DNA from: Negativicutes bacterium
Lineage (GTDB): Bacteria; Bacillota; Negativicutes; JAGOZY01
Length of the DNA: 8,632 bases
Direction: 5' to 3'
Assembly (NCBI GenBank): GCA_018058445.1
Contig: JAGOZY010000025.1
Span: forward strand, 1-8,632
The notes under the pieces were generated by a model, which had not been told where the DNA came from, made no database searches, and was given only the letters and a program-made list of their open reading frames with translations. A program made the position numbers and the translations under genes. Position 1 is the first letter of the stretch. Each line of letters starts with the position of its first letter. Shown here one piece after another: positions 1 through 7,189 of this stretch.

Positions 1-173
1 GCCCCGCGTATCTGCTCCACCTTCAAGGCTAAAAGCTGTTGAATCGAAAAGCCTAAGTTGATGCCTAATCGAAAGATCAGATAATCTCGCTCACTTCGTC
101 CTCGCAGGTGACTTTTCATTCGTTCTAAGGTTTCTCGACAGGTAATAGGCTCTACCGCTTTCACCGCACTCAT
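1..173 (-). CDS. Small tyrosine recombinase (phage integrase family), N-terminal fragment cut by window edge
   Basis: This frame is open from an ATG at 173-171 to the window edge (57 full codons). The protein has the pattern of the small single-domain tyrosine recombinases of Firmicutes: a VEPI start (residues 7-10), an R-D-Y-L-I-F helix (29-34), then LGINLGF-S-I-Q-Q-L-L-A-L-K-V (36-52). In the family this last block normally reads G-[LF]-R-[IVP]-S-[ED]-L-L, and its arginine is the first catalytic Arg. Here that position (residue 43, codon at 47-45) is Ser. The remaining catalytic residues, including the tyrosine nucleophile, lie outside the window. The AAAGGA motif directly abuts the ATG, so the GTG at 164-162, nine bases downstream of it, may be the true start. 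I am confident of the family; whether the enzyme is active cannot be judged. Confidence 0.72.
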   Translation of the reverse strand, partial: MSAVKAVEPITCRETLERMKSHLRGRSERDYLIFRLGINLGFSIQQLLALKVEQIRG

Positions 174-226
174 TCCTTTCAAAACTGAGAATCTTCATAA
201 AACTTGTCCAAAATCACGACATGAAT

Positions 227-274
227 ATATCTCAAGATATTTATGTATAATTTGAAAGATCTCAAGATGTATGT
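227..274. promoter_or_regulatory. Candidate promoter with TATAAT flanked by CTCAAGAT repeats
   Basis: A perfect -10 hexamer TATAAT lies at 246-251 on the plus strand. The octamer CTCAAGAT occurs at 231-238 and again at 261-268, exactly 30 bp apart and on either side of it. The first copy also sits in an inverted repeat, ATATCT-CA-AGATAT (227-240). I see no good -35 element at a normal distance. On the minus strand TATATT (229-224) could be a -10 for the recombinase, so the spot may be a divergent control region. The layout resembles a repressor operator overlapping a promoter, but no regulator is identified. Confidence 0.35.
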
Positions 275-536
275 CACTCTAGCGAAAACCGGATTTTTGT
301 TATTTGAAAAATTTGATTTTTTTATAAAGAATGATGGAAAAAGTCATATAAATCAAGGCTTTCAAATATGTCATATATATCTTTTGTCTAGTCAAGCTAT
401 TTTTTGTTTATCTTTAAATATGTTGTTTTATTTAAAGCCTACTATTGAGTATCGCCATTTATCAGATATCCATTAAATGGCACAAAGTGATTCCTTCAAA
501 GTGCAATTCTAGTGACTTATTGGGCTTATGAACAGG
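275..536. other. AT-rich stretch without a convincing gene
   Basis: A frame of 77 codons (ATG at 243, stop at 474-476, plus strand) covers most of this stretch. Its first ATG overlaps the candidate -10 hexamer. Its next in-frame ATG (267) would be nearly leaderless, and neither has a ribosome binding site. The product is rich in Phe, Leu and Ile, with no motif I recognise. Together with the upstream TATAAT and the downstream hairpin at 537-560, the stretch could be a transcribed non-coding unit or the remnant of a gene. I see no other structure in it. Confidence 0.4.
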
Positions 537-576
537 AAAAGACTGCTTTCGCAGTCTTTTGGATTCTTATAATTTT
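537..576 (+). terminator. Rho-independent terminator, AAAAGACTGC stem
   Basis: AAAAGACTGC (537-546) pairs perfectly with GCAGTCTTTT (551-560) around a TTTC loop, and a T-rich run follows shortly after (up to about 577). Flanking A and T runs would let it work in both directions. pckA already has its own terminator at 690-727, so this one probably ends a plus-strand transcript from the 246-536 stretch. Confidence 0.65.
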
Positions 577-681
577 TTTAGAATTTAACCTGTTTTATTC
601 TTCAAATTTTATTTCATTCGCTAACTTGTTGGCTGGAGAAAGTAATTAAAAGGTTCGTCTTGCTGTTTAAAAATTTACATG

Positions 682-727
682 AAAATAAAAAGCACCTCTT
701 CTCCACTTCGATGGAAAAGAGGCGCTT
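682..727 (-). terminator. Rho-independent terminator of pckA
   Basis: Positions 712-727 pair with 690-705 around a 6-base loop (706-711), giving a 16-bp stem. Two positions (694/723 and 701/716) are A-C mismatches in a plus-strand RNA but G-U pairs in a minus-strand RNA, which shows the intended direction. The minus-strand transcript then runs into TTTATTTTC (689-681). It lies just downstream of the pckA stop codon. Confidence 0.85.
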
Positions 728-742
728 AGATTTTGAAATTTA

Positions 743-2311
743 CTATTGCACTTGTGGACCTGCTTCTACGATTTCCGAGGGAATTTGGCTAAATTTAGAG
801 AAGTTTTTGATAAAACTTTGAGCTAGTTCAGAGGCTGCCCGATCGTACTCCTCTTTATTTTCCCAATTACTGCGCGGATCAAGCAACTCTGGTGGAACTT
901 GAAGGCAGTTTTGTGGGACTTCAAAATTAAATATCGGGTCGGTTTTGTATTCTACTTGCTTAAGCTCGCCACTTAATGCAGCATTGATGATTGACCGAGT
1001 ATGTTCGATACTAATTCGATTTCCAACACCATAGGGACCACCTTGCCAGCCAGTATTTACAAGGTAAATATCAACTTCATGGTCAACCATTTTCTCAGCA
1101 AGCATTTCTGCATATGTTAATGGATGAAGGGGCAGAAAAGGGGCTCCGAAGCACGTAGAAAAAGTTCCTTCGGGCTTTGTAATTCCGCGCTCTGTTCCGG
1201 CAAGTTTGCTTGTATATCCAGATAGAAAATGATACATCGCCTGTTTTTCAGTTAGTTTAGCAACCGGCGGAAGAACACCAAAAGCATCAGCGGTTAGAAA
1301 AATAATGGTGGACGGATGTCCTCCGATGCTTGGCTGAATGGCTCCTGGAATAAAATCAAGTGGATAAGCAGCTCGAGTATTTTCAGTATATTTTTCGCTG
1401 TCGAAGTCTGGAGTACGACAATCGGATTTTATCTCTACATTTTCTACTACGGTTCCAAAGCGAATCGCATCCCAAATTTGGGGCTCACTCTTTTGCGAAA
1501 GGCGGATACATTTTGCGTAGCAACCACCCTCAAAATTGAAGACTCCTTGATCGGACCAGCCGTGCTCATCATCACCAATAAGCCCTCGATCAGGATTGGC
1601 TGATAGTGTGGTCTTTCCAGTACCCGAAAGTCCAAAAAAGAGTGCGGTTCGTCCGTCACTTCCTAAATTTGCCGAACAGTGCATCGGGAAAATTCCTTTT
1701 TTGGGGAGCAAATAGTTAAGTACACTAAAAATTGATTTTTTCATTTCTCCGGCATAGTGGGTGCCGCCAATAATAATTTTTTTGTCTGCTAAATTCAAAA
1801 TAATAAAAGCTTCCGAAGGGGTCTGGTCAATCTCTGGATTTGCTTTGAAACCAGGCGCACAGATCACTGTAAATTCCGGCTCATGGGTTTCGAGTTCGCC
1901 TTCGATCGGGCGAATGAATAGATTGCGGACGAATAAATTTTGCCAAGCAAATTCATTCACAACTCGAATCGGCATCCGATGTTTCGAATCCGCACCAACA
2001 AAACCGTCAAAAATGAAAACTTCTCGCTCTTGAAGATAAGCGGTCAGTTTACAATACAAACGGTCATACTGCTCGGAAGAGATCGCCTGATTTGATGTCC
2101 AATAAATATCCTCGTGAACCTCTGGAGAGTCCACAATAAAACGATCACCTGGTGATCGGCCTGTATAAATACCAGTTTGAACACTAAATGCGCCCGTCGA
2201 GGTTAATTCACCTTCATTTCGTTCCAGCGCTTTCTCCACTAATTGTACTCCGGATAAATTGTGATATACTTCTTTGACATTATGAATGCCTAGCTTTTTT
2301 AAAGAATCCAT
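743..2311 (-). CDS. pckA: Phosphoenolpyruvate carboxykinase (ATP)
   Basis: Cytosolic enzyme that interconverts oxaloacetate plus ATP with phosphoenolpyruvate, CO2 and ADP. It serves gluconeogenesis or, in some anaerobes, CO2 fixation toward C4 acids. At 522 residues it matches the ATP-dependent family (E. coli about 540). Visible motifs are the substrate-binding TGRSPGDRF (50-58), the [12 protein letters not shown] segment (182-193) with metal and substrate ligands, PMHCSAN (209-215) with the second metal-binding His, the P-loop GLSGTGKTT (227-235), the metal-binding LIGDDEHGW (244-252), and EGGCYAKC (261-268). All key residues look intact. AAGGAG lies nine bases before the ATG. The gene is alone on its transcript, with its own promoter near 2340-2365 and terminator at 690-727. 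Its role relative to the cobalamin genes is unknown and is probably general central metabolism. Confidence 0.97.
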   Translation of the reverse strand: MDSLKKLGIHNVKEVYHNLSGVQLVEKALERNEGELTSTGAFSVQTGIYTGRSPGDRFIVDSPEVHEDIYWTSNQAISSEQYDRLYCKLTAYLQEREVFIFDGFVGADSKHRMPIRVVNEFAWQNLFVRNLFIRPIEGELETHEPEFTVICAPGFKANPEIDQTPSEAFIILNLADKKIIIGGTHYAGEMKKSIFSVLNYLLPKKGIFPMHCSANLGSDGRTALFFGLSGTGKTTLSANPDRGLIGDDEHGWSDQGVFNFEGGCYAKCIRLSQKSEPQIWDAIRFGTVVENVEIKSDCRTPDFDSEKYTENTRAAYPLDFIPGAIQPSIGGHPSTIIFLTADAFGVLPPVAKLTEKQAMYHFLSGYTSKLAGTERGITKPEGTFSTCFGAPFLPLHPLTYAEMLAEKMVDHEVDIYLVNTGWQGGPYGVGNRISIEHTRSIINAALSGELKQVEYKTDPIFNFEVPQNCLQVPPELLDPRSNWENKEEYDRAASELAQSFIKNFSKFSQIPSEIVEAGPQVQ

Positions 2312-2339
2312 CTTATTTTTCTCCTTATCAGATAGATTT

Positions 2340-2365
2340 AGTATACGTCCAAATATATTGTATAC
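2340..2365 (-). promoter_or_regulatory. Probable pckA promoter with paired GTATAC palindromes
   Basis: On the minus strand TATACT (2345-2340) is a good -10 hexamer, which would start transcription about 20 bases before the pckA ATG with the AAGGAG ribosome site inside the short leader. The -35 region is weak. GTATAC occurs at 2341-2346 and again at 2360-2365. The arms extend to a near-perfect inverted repeat (TTTAGTATAC against TTAGTGTATAC) with a 13-base spacer. A weak -35 with an inverted repeat over the -10 is compatible with regulated expression, but I do not recognise the regulator. Confidence 0.45.
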
Positions 2366-2718
2366 ACTAATTAGCTTCTTTAAAATATCATTCTCTGAAT
2401 TAGAAAGTCAACAAAAATATTTTAAAATAGCTATTTTAGTTTATCACTTTCTTACTCATTCATTGCTTATGTATGTCGTATTACTTTGAATTTTTTATTT
2501 GGTTATAAATTTTCTAAAATAAAGGCTGCCTTAAAATAAGTCCTAGAATGAAACTTGAGTCTGCTATTTTAACAATCTGGACGCTAAAAACTAGTCTCAT
2601 TCTATTTCTTTACGAGATCATATCTAAAACCCTAATAAATTGAAGGAATTTTCTTTCTTTTTGGCGAATATAGATAAAGGGTTTATCCTTGATTTTAATG
2701 ATATGGGAGGGTTTTCTG
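2366..2718 (+). promoter_or_regulatory. Upstream and leader region of the sensor kinase gene
   Basis: No gene is evident in this 353-base AT-rich stretch. An imperfect inverted repeat pairs TAGAATGAAAC (2544-2554) with GTCTCATTCTA (2594-2604). A weak promoter, TTAACA (2569-2574) with TAGTCT (2592-2597) 17 bases on, would sit inside it. Nearer the gene, GATAAA-GGG-TTTATC (2673-2687) forms a small hairpin, while AAACCCT (2627-2633) could instead pair with AGGGTTT (2678-2684). The two pairings exclude each other. GGGAGG (2705-2710) is the ribosome binding site. I find neither a B12-box sequence nor any other recognised riboswitch here. Confidence 0.35.
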
Positions 2719-3966
2719 ATGACATCGCACCTTACTTTGCGTCAAGTTGTCAATGAGCAAATTCTCCAAGATATACAAGATAAATTCTCTTTTGCAACCG
2801 GATTAGGTGCTGTTATCGTTGATGTCGAAGGGACCCCGATCACTAGGCCTAGCCGTTTTTCCAGCTTTTGTTTATGGCTTAGGGAGCACCCAGAAGGTCT
2901 TCGGCGATGCATTGCCTGCGATGATATCGGTGGAAGGACCGCAATGGGGCAACAGGAACCTTATATCTATCTTTGCCATAGCGGTTTGACTGACTTGGCT
3001 GTCCCAATTATTGTTAACAATAAATATATTGGAGCTTTTCTAGCCGGACAAGTCATCCGGGAAGATCATGTCGATCAAACAGTCGAGCATATTACAACTC
3101 GCTTGCATGATTTAAACTTAGATCCTGAAATGATCCGAACTCTTCTGAAAGATGTTGAAGTTCTACCGTACTCACGTATTAAAGCAGCAGCTGAATTGAT
3201 TTATATTATTTCGAATTATATTGTCAGTATGGGTCTGGTAAATACGATGCAATCGCAGCTTATGCGTGAGCTTGAAATTAAGACAAATATGGAAAGTCTA
3301 TTGCAGCAGATGGAGCTTAAAGCTCTCCAGTCACAAGTCAATCCACACTTTCTGTTTAACACGCTGAATGTAATCGCCCGACTCGCTTTGATGGAAAATG
3401 CACCTAAGACAGAAGAGGTTGCGTATGCGCTCTCTGATTTACTACGAAATAATTTACGCGAAATTAATCAGTTAAATCCTCTGCACCAGGAAGTTAAAGC
3501 GATTCAAAGTTATCTCTTGATTCAACAGGTGCGCTTTGGCAGTCGACTTCAAGCAGAGTTTAATATCCCAGATCAACTGGCGGACCAGCTTTTACCACTG
3601 ATGACTCTACAGCCGCTTGTTGAGAATGCGATTATCCACGGTATTGAGCATAAAACAGAAGGTGGAAAAATTCGAATTGAAGCAAAAGAAAGTGGCGGCG
3701 ATCTTCATATCCTAATTTCGGATACAGGAATCGGAATTTCGCCGGAAAAACTAGCGACTCTTCTTTTTCCAGATCCCCAGAAACGAATTCTACAAGGCCA
3801 AACCAACGGTCTCGGGGTCAATAATGTTCACAAACGAATTCAGCATCAGTTCGGTAAGGACTATGGGCTTTCTTTCCAAAGCAAATTGCATTATGGTACC
3901 ACTGTAACCATTAAATTGCCGCTGCTTGAAAGTTTTACAGAAGGAGAAACAGTTCATTATGCTTAG
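2719..3966 (+). CDS. Soluble sensor histidine kinase with PocR sensory domain (LytS/YesM-type kinase core)
   Basis: Residues about 5-175 form a PocR-type ligand-binding domain, the kind that in the Salmonella PocR protein responds to 1,2-propanediol. Cysteines sit at 51, 64, 67 and 86. A helical linker (about 175-205) leads to a His_kinase (LytS/YesM-type) domain with the phospho-acceptor in QVNPHFLFNTLN (His210). The ATPase domain follows, with an N box LVENAIIHG (Asn303), DTGIGIS (335-341) and NGLGVNN (363-369). There is no signal peptide and no membrane segment, so sensing is intracellular. I chose the ATG at 2719 because GGGAGG lies eight bases before it; upstream TTG/ATG starts would place that site inside the gene. 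The stop overlaps the response regulator start. Architecture resembles the DhaS-type kinases linked to glycerol and diol metabolism in clostridia; the ligand here is not known. Confidence 0.9.
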   Translation: MTSHLTLRQVVNEQILQDIQDKFSFATGLGAVIVDVEGTPITRPSRFSSFCLWLREHPEGLRRCIACDDIGGRTAMGQQEPYIYLCHSGLTDLAVPIIVNNKYIGAFLAGQVIREDHVDQTVEHITTRLHDLNLDPEMIRTLLKDVEVLPYSRIKAAAELIYIISNYIVSMGLVNTMQSQLMRELEIKTNMESLLQQMELKALQSQVNPHFLFNTLNVIARLALMENAPKTEEVAYALSDLLRNNLREINQLNPLHQEVKAIQSYLLIQQVRFGSRLQAEFNIPDQLADQLLPLMTLQPLVENAIIHGIEHKTEGGKIRIEAKESGGDLHILISDTGIGISPEKLATLLFPDPQKRILQGQTNGLGVNNVHKRIQHQFGKDYGLSFQSKLHYGTTVTIKLPLLESFTEGETVHYA

Positions 3967-4720
3967 ATTGCTCATTGTTGATGACGAACATATTGAGTTA
4001 GAGGCGATCCAGTTTTTGCTAACTAAGCATCGGCCTGATATCTATTCTGTGGAAACAGCAAGAAATGGCCTTGAGGCTTATCAAAAAATGTGTTCTTTTC
4101 TTCCGCAAATTATACTCATGGATATTCGAATGCCTCATTGGGATGGTATTAAATCAGCAATCGAAATCCGAAAAAAATTCCCCGATGTTCAGCTTATTTT
4201 CATCACTGCTTTTGACGAATTTAATTATGCGCAGCAAGCAGTTCGATTGGGTGCTTCTGAATATCTTTTAAAGCCAGTTCGTCCTTCTGATCTTTTACAG
4301 ATCCTTGATAAAATTGCGCAAAAACTAACAGTTCAGGCGCTTGATTGTCTCCCTCTTAGGGATGTGATGCCCGCCGCTCCTTCACATTATCAAGATGATC
4401 TGATTCAGAAAGCTTGCTATTTTATCGAGAGTAATTTTAATCAGAAACTTTCTCTCACTGAAGTCGCAGAAACTCTCCATTTAAGTACTCCTTATTTTTC
4501 AAAACTTTTTAAACGGAAAACCGGACTTAATTTCGTAAATTATCTTTTAAAAATTCGTATGGATAAAGCTTGTGAGCTTCTTCAGACAACTTATACACCG
4601 ATTCAAACGATTGCCAAAGAAGTGGGCTATTCTGATGTCAGCCATTTTACTCGTCTTTTTCACAAAGAAACCGGATATACCCCCAAGCAATATCGAACGT
4701 TAAAGCACCAAATTGTGTGA
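3959..4720 (+). CDS. Response regulator, receiver domain plus AraC-family DNA-binding domain (YesN type)
   Basis: Transcription factor of 253 residues and the evident partner of the kinase just upstream. The receiver domain occupies about 1-120: acidic pocket Asp8-Asp9, phospho-acceptor Asp55 in LMDIRMP, a Thr in FITAF and Lys in LLKPV. An AraC-type double helix-turn-helix fills about 150-248, with LSLTEVAETLHLSTPYFSKLF as the first reading helix region and IAKEVGYSDVSHFTRLF as the second, ending in the usual GYTPKQYR. The ATG at 3959 gives the canonical LLIVDDE start. AAGGAG (3941-3946) stands 12 bases before it, and the gene overlaps the kinase stop by 8 nt, so translation is probably coupled. 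A TTG at 3926 is a less likely start. Target promoters cannot be read from the sequence; the convergent cobalamin operon is an obvious candidate. Confidence 0.93.
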   Translation: MLRLLIVDDEHIELEAIQFLLTKHRPDIYSVETARNGLEAYQKMCSFLPQIILMDIRMPHWDGIKSAIEIRKKFPDVQLIFITAFDEFNYAQQAVRLGASEYLLKPVRPSDLLQILDKIAQKLTVQALDCLPLRDVMPAAPSHYQDDLIQKACYFIESNFNQKLSLTEVAETLHLSTPYFSKLFKRKTGLNFVNYLLKIRMDKACELLQTTYTPIQTIAKEVGYSDVSHFTRLFHKETGYTPKQYRTLKHQIV

Positions 4721-4746
4721 TGCGACGATCATCTGCATCGGAAAAA

Positions 4747-4791
4747 TAGAAAAGTCCCCTTTGTATCTTTGAGACAAAGGGGACTTTTCTA
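4747..4791. terminator. Bidirectional terminator between convergent genes
   Basis: An 18-bp perfect inverted repeat (4747-4764 with 4774-4791) has a 9-base loop and a core of AGTCCCCTTTGT. The outer part of the stem, AGAAAA/TTTTCT, supplies a T-rich end in both directions. It lies between the response regulator stop (plus) and the cobT stop (minus), so it can end both transcripts. Confidence 0.88.
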
Positions 4792-4804
4792 TCGCTTAAC
4801 TTAT

Positions 4805-5818
4805 TTAGCTTTCATCGAAATCGCTCAGCCTTGCTGCATACTTCGCTGCATGATGGACGCTTTTAAGCATCGTCAGATACAAAATCGCTCCCGATCCTTC
4901 GCCCAGAGACATCTGCCCTTGCACGACGACTTCCTCTGGCAACATCCCCATTGCGCGAAGTGCTACTTGCATTCCTGGCTCACGTGAGAGATGGGAAGGA
5001 ATTGCAAAATCAATCACATTCGGATCTTCTTGGAAGGCACTTAAACAAGCGACTACACTAATCAAGCCGTCCAGCATAAAAGGGATCTTTAGAGCAGCTG
5101 CTTCTTTCATTCCCGCCATCAGCCCAACTAAATCGTAACCACCAACGGTTTGTAAAATTTCTCGAGTGTTTGTGAACTTGTTTTTATGAATCTCTAGCAT
5201 CGTTTGGATAATTTCTCGTTTTTTTTGAAGAATGTGGCTATCACTCTCAGCAGAGGCGCCAAGACCTACTACATTCGCAGGTTCTTCTCCTGTTAGTGCA
5301 CACAAAACTGCTGCTGAGGTCGTTGTATTACCGATTCCCATTTCGCCAAAAGAGAGCAGATTCACTTGATTTTCTTGCACAACTTTCCTGACCCACTGGC
5401 TGGAGAAGTCTACGATGCTTTGATACTCATCGTCAGTCATCGCCGGCTCATGCAATATATGCCTTGTACCTCGGCGAACTTTGCCATTCATCCCAATCGC
5501 GCCTTCACAATCAATCCCGACATCTGCCACTTGATAAGGGACGCCAATCACCTCACAGAGTTTACAAATCGTTGAGCCACCGGCAACCATGTTGCGTGAT
5601 TGTAGTGTGGTAATTGTTTGTGGATACACGGCTATTGCAGAGGCTGCAATACCGTTATCAGCGCTATAAATCAGGTGAAAGGGTTTCATTTCTTCTCTCG
5701 GATCATCCCAATGAGAGAGAATTTTAACTAAGTGTTTTTCCAGAAGCCCTAAACTGCCTGGTGGCTTTGCCATGGTATCTAGCAAATCTTGAGCTTTCTT
5801 TAACCTGTCATCCATCAT
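4805..5818 (-). CDS. cobT: Nicotinate-nucleotide--dimethylbenzimidazole phosphoribosyltransferase
   Basis: Cytosolic enzyme that transfers phosphoribose from nicotinate mononucleotide to the lower-ligand base, usually dimethylbenzimidazole, giving alpha-ribazole phosphate for the nucleotide loop of cobalamin. The 337-residue length is close to the family norm (about 350). Visible motifs are KPPGSLG (18-24) near the N-terminus, the ADNGIAASAIAVYP block (53-66), FGEMGIGNTTTS (157-168) and, near the C-terminus, MSLGEGSGA (303-311) whose Glu307 matches the catalytic glutamate of the Salmonella enzyme. AAGGAG lies six bases before the first ATG (5818) and nine before a second ATG (5815); either may be used. 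The start overlaps the end of cobC by 11 nt. It is the last gene of the operon, followed by the shared terminator. Lower-base specificity cannot be told from sequence. Confidence 0.96.
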   Translation of the reverse strand: MMDDRLKKAQDLLDTMAKPPGSLGLLEKHLVKILSHWDDPREEMKPFHLIYSADNGIAASAIAVYPQTITTLQSRNMVAGGSTICKLCEVIGVPYQVADVGIDCEGAIGMNGKVRRGTRHILHEPAMTDDEYQSIVDFSSQWVRKVVQENQVNLLSFGEMGIGNTTTSAAVLCALTGEEPANVVGLGASAESDSHILQKKREIIQTMLEIHKNKFTNTREILQTVGGYDLVGLMAGMKEAAALKIPFMLDGLISVVACLSAFQEDPNVIDFAIPSHLSREPGMQVALRAMGMLPEEVVVQGQMSLGEGSGAILYLTMLKSVHHAAKYAARLSDFDES

Positions 5819-6407
5819 AGCTTACTCCTTCTGTCGCTCTGGATAAATCGATTTGCCAACAGTCTTTTTTTCGTTTGAGCCGAATAAATTCTCCACAGGC
5901 TAAAGACCATTCTTTCTTATTAACTACGCCAAGAGCCGTCAATAGCATCCGCAGATATCCTTCGTGGGACACCCATAGCCAATGCTGACCTTCGGGAATA
6001 TTTTGAAGGATTTCCACTCCTAGCTCTACTCGTTTTTGAATCTGTTTCCAGTTTTCCCCTTGTGGGAAAGCTATTTTTTCTGGGTGTTCATAAAAATCCA
6101 TCATCGCACCAGGCCATTTCAAGTCGATTTCATCAAAAGTCAGACCTTCCCACTTGCCAAGATCGAATTCACGGAGAAATTCTTTTGTCTCAACCTTCTT
6201 TTCAAAAACTTTTCCGATATATTGGGCAGTTTGAACAGCCCTCACAACATCACTGCTCCAAATGCAATCAATTGGAAGGTCTTGTATTTTTTTTGTTAGT
6301 TCCTTGGCTTCTTGAACGCCTCTAGAGTTTAATGGTTCTGGACAAAGTCCTTGGTAATAAACACCATTCCAGTCCGTTCGACCATGACGAACAAATATGA
6401 TCTCCAT
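5808..6407 (-). CDS. cobC: Alpha-ribazole phosphatase (histidine phosphatase family)
   Basis: A 199-residue histidine-phosphatase (phosphoglycerate-mutase-like) protein. The N-terminal FVRHGRTDWN (5-14) carries the phospho-accepting His8, LREFDLGKWEGLT holds the conserved acidic residue, and WVSHEGYLRML holds the second catalytic His. The family has several members with similar motifs. Placement between cobS and cobT makes alpha-ribazole-5'-phosphate phosphatase (CobC) the likely role, namely removal of the phosphate from the CobT product or from adenosylcobalamin phosphate. AGAGGAG lies eight bases before the ATG and overlaps the cobS stop region; the gap to cobS is 14 nt. Its own stop lies inside the cobT start, which suggests coupled translation. 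Confidence 0.88.
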   Translation of the reverse strand: MEIIFVRHGRTDWNGVYYQGLCPEPLNSRGVQEAKELTKKIQDLPIDCIWSSDVVRAVQTAQYIGKVFEKKVETKEFLREFDLGKWEGLTFDEIDLKWPGAMMDFYEHPEKIAFPQGENWKQIQKRVELGVEILQNIPEGQHWLWVSHEGYLRMLLTALGVVNKKEWSLACGEFIRLKRKKDCWQIDLSRATEGVSYDG

Positions 6408-6421
6408 CTTTTAAACTCCTC

Positions 6422-7168
6422 TTAAAAAGCAAAGCATAAAAGGACTGTCACTTCGCTTAATTCCACCATTGCTCCATACACATCACCAGTCAGACCACCA
6501 ATCTTCTTTTGAACATAAGAAGCGAATAAAGTAATCGTGAATAGCGTGATCCCAGCAACGAGAAGTAGTTTAAAATTGACCAGGGACAGCGCTAGCCCCA
6601 TCAATAGGAGTCCAATCATTAGCGTAATACGTCCTTGTCCTATAGTGAATCCGTATCCCAATCCTTCCTTACGACAGTAAGGAAAGCACGTCACTCCCAA
6701 AACCGCTGCTGTACGACCAATAATCGGCATCGCGAATAAAATCTCTGGCAATCGAATGGAAGGAGCAGAACTCAAAAAAGCATATTTCAGTAACAAAATC
6801 ACACAAAAAGCAGTCACGCCGTTTGCACCAACATGACTATCTTTCATGATTTCAAGCATTCTTTCCCGGGTTCGACCTGAAAAAATCGCATCCATCGTGT
6901 CCATTAAACCGTCGGTGTGGATTCCACCTGTAATCATGATGCTTAAAATAATAAAAAGAGCTCCAATCAACGGTGCAGGTGGTGCTCCGTTCCAGTAGCT
7001 GTTGGCAGCTAGCATAACTCCCATATAGATAAGGCCGAGTACTGCGCCGACTAAAGGAAAAAATTTCACACTACGGGCAAAAGCTGAATTTGACCAGTCA
7101 GACTGTTCGACGATATGGATACGAGTGAGAAATTGTAAGGCTGTGACAAAATCGCGCGCATAACCCAT
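6422..7168 (-). CDS. cobS: Adenosylcobinamide-GDP ribazoletransferase (cobalamin synthase)
   Basis: Integral membrane enzyme that joins adenosylcobinamide-GDP to alpha-ribazole (or its phosphate), the last assembly step of adenosylcobalamin. The 248-residue protein has several hydrophobic stretches (about 38-56, 65-82, 118-133, 183-218, 236-248) and the family signature blocks: FLTRI near the N-terminus, GGIHTDGLMDTMDA (81-94) with the acidic metal-binding residues, MKDSHVGANG (108-117), and GGLTGDVYGA (224-233). GAGAGGAG stands eight bases before the ATG. It is 21 nt downstream of the alcohol dehydrogenase stop and 14 nt upstream of cobC, which places it firmly in one transcript with both. 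No truncation is seen. Confidence 0.95.
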   Translation of the reverse strand: MGYARDFVTALQFLTRIHIVEQSDWSNSAFARSVKFFPLVGAVLGLIYMGVMLAANSYWNGAPPAPLIGALFIILSIMITGGIHTDGLMDTMDAIFSGRTRERMLEIMKDSHVGANGVTAFCVILLLKYAFLSSAPSIRLPEILFAMPIIGRTAAVLGVTCFPYCRKEGLGYGFTIGQGRITLMIGLLLMGLALSLVNFKLLLVAGITLFTITLFASYVQKKIGGLTGDVYGAMVELSEVTVLLCFAF

Positions 7169-7189
7169 ACAAATTTCTCCTCTCTAATC

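Noticed and set aside
243..476. 77-codon plus-strand frame as a protein gene
   Set aside because: There is no ribosome site, its first ATG overlaps a TATAAT, composition is low-complexity and AT-driven, and no motif is recognisable.
1316..2033. Open frames of 70 to 95 codons on both strands inside pckA
   Set aside because: They lie wholly within a strongly motif-supported pckA gene, lack ribosome sites and show no family features.
2286..2489. 67-codon plus-strand frame across the pckA start
   Set aside because: It overlaps the pckA start and promoter, has no ribosome site, and its product looks like translated AT-rich control DNA.
2689..2718. Earlier start (TTG at 2689 or ATG at 2698) for the sensor kinase
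   Set aside because: The clear GGGAGG ribosome site at 2705-2710 would then lie inside the gene; the ATG at 2719 has ideal spacing and begins the PocR domain directly.
2366..2718. Cobalamin riboswitch ahead of the kinase
   Set aside because: I found no B12-box (GCCACTG-like) sequence or the conserved core around it. The operon that would most need one begins beyond the right edge, so this is untested there.
6036..6325. Two overlapping 87-codon plus-strand frames inside cobC
   Set aside because: They overlap one another in different frames and are antisense to an intact phosphatase gene; neither has support of its own.
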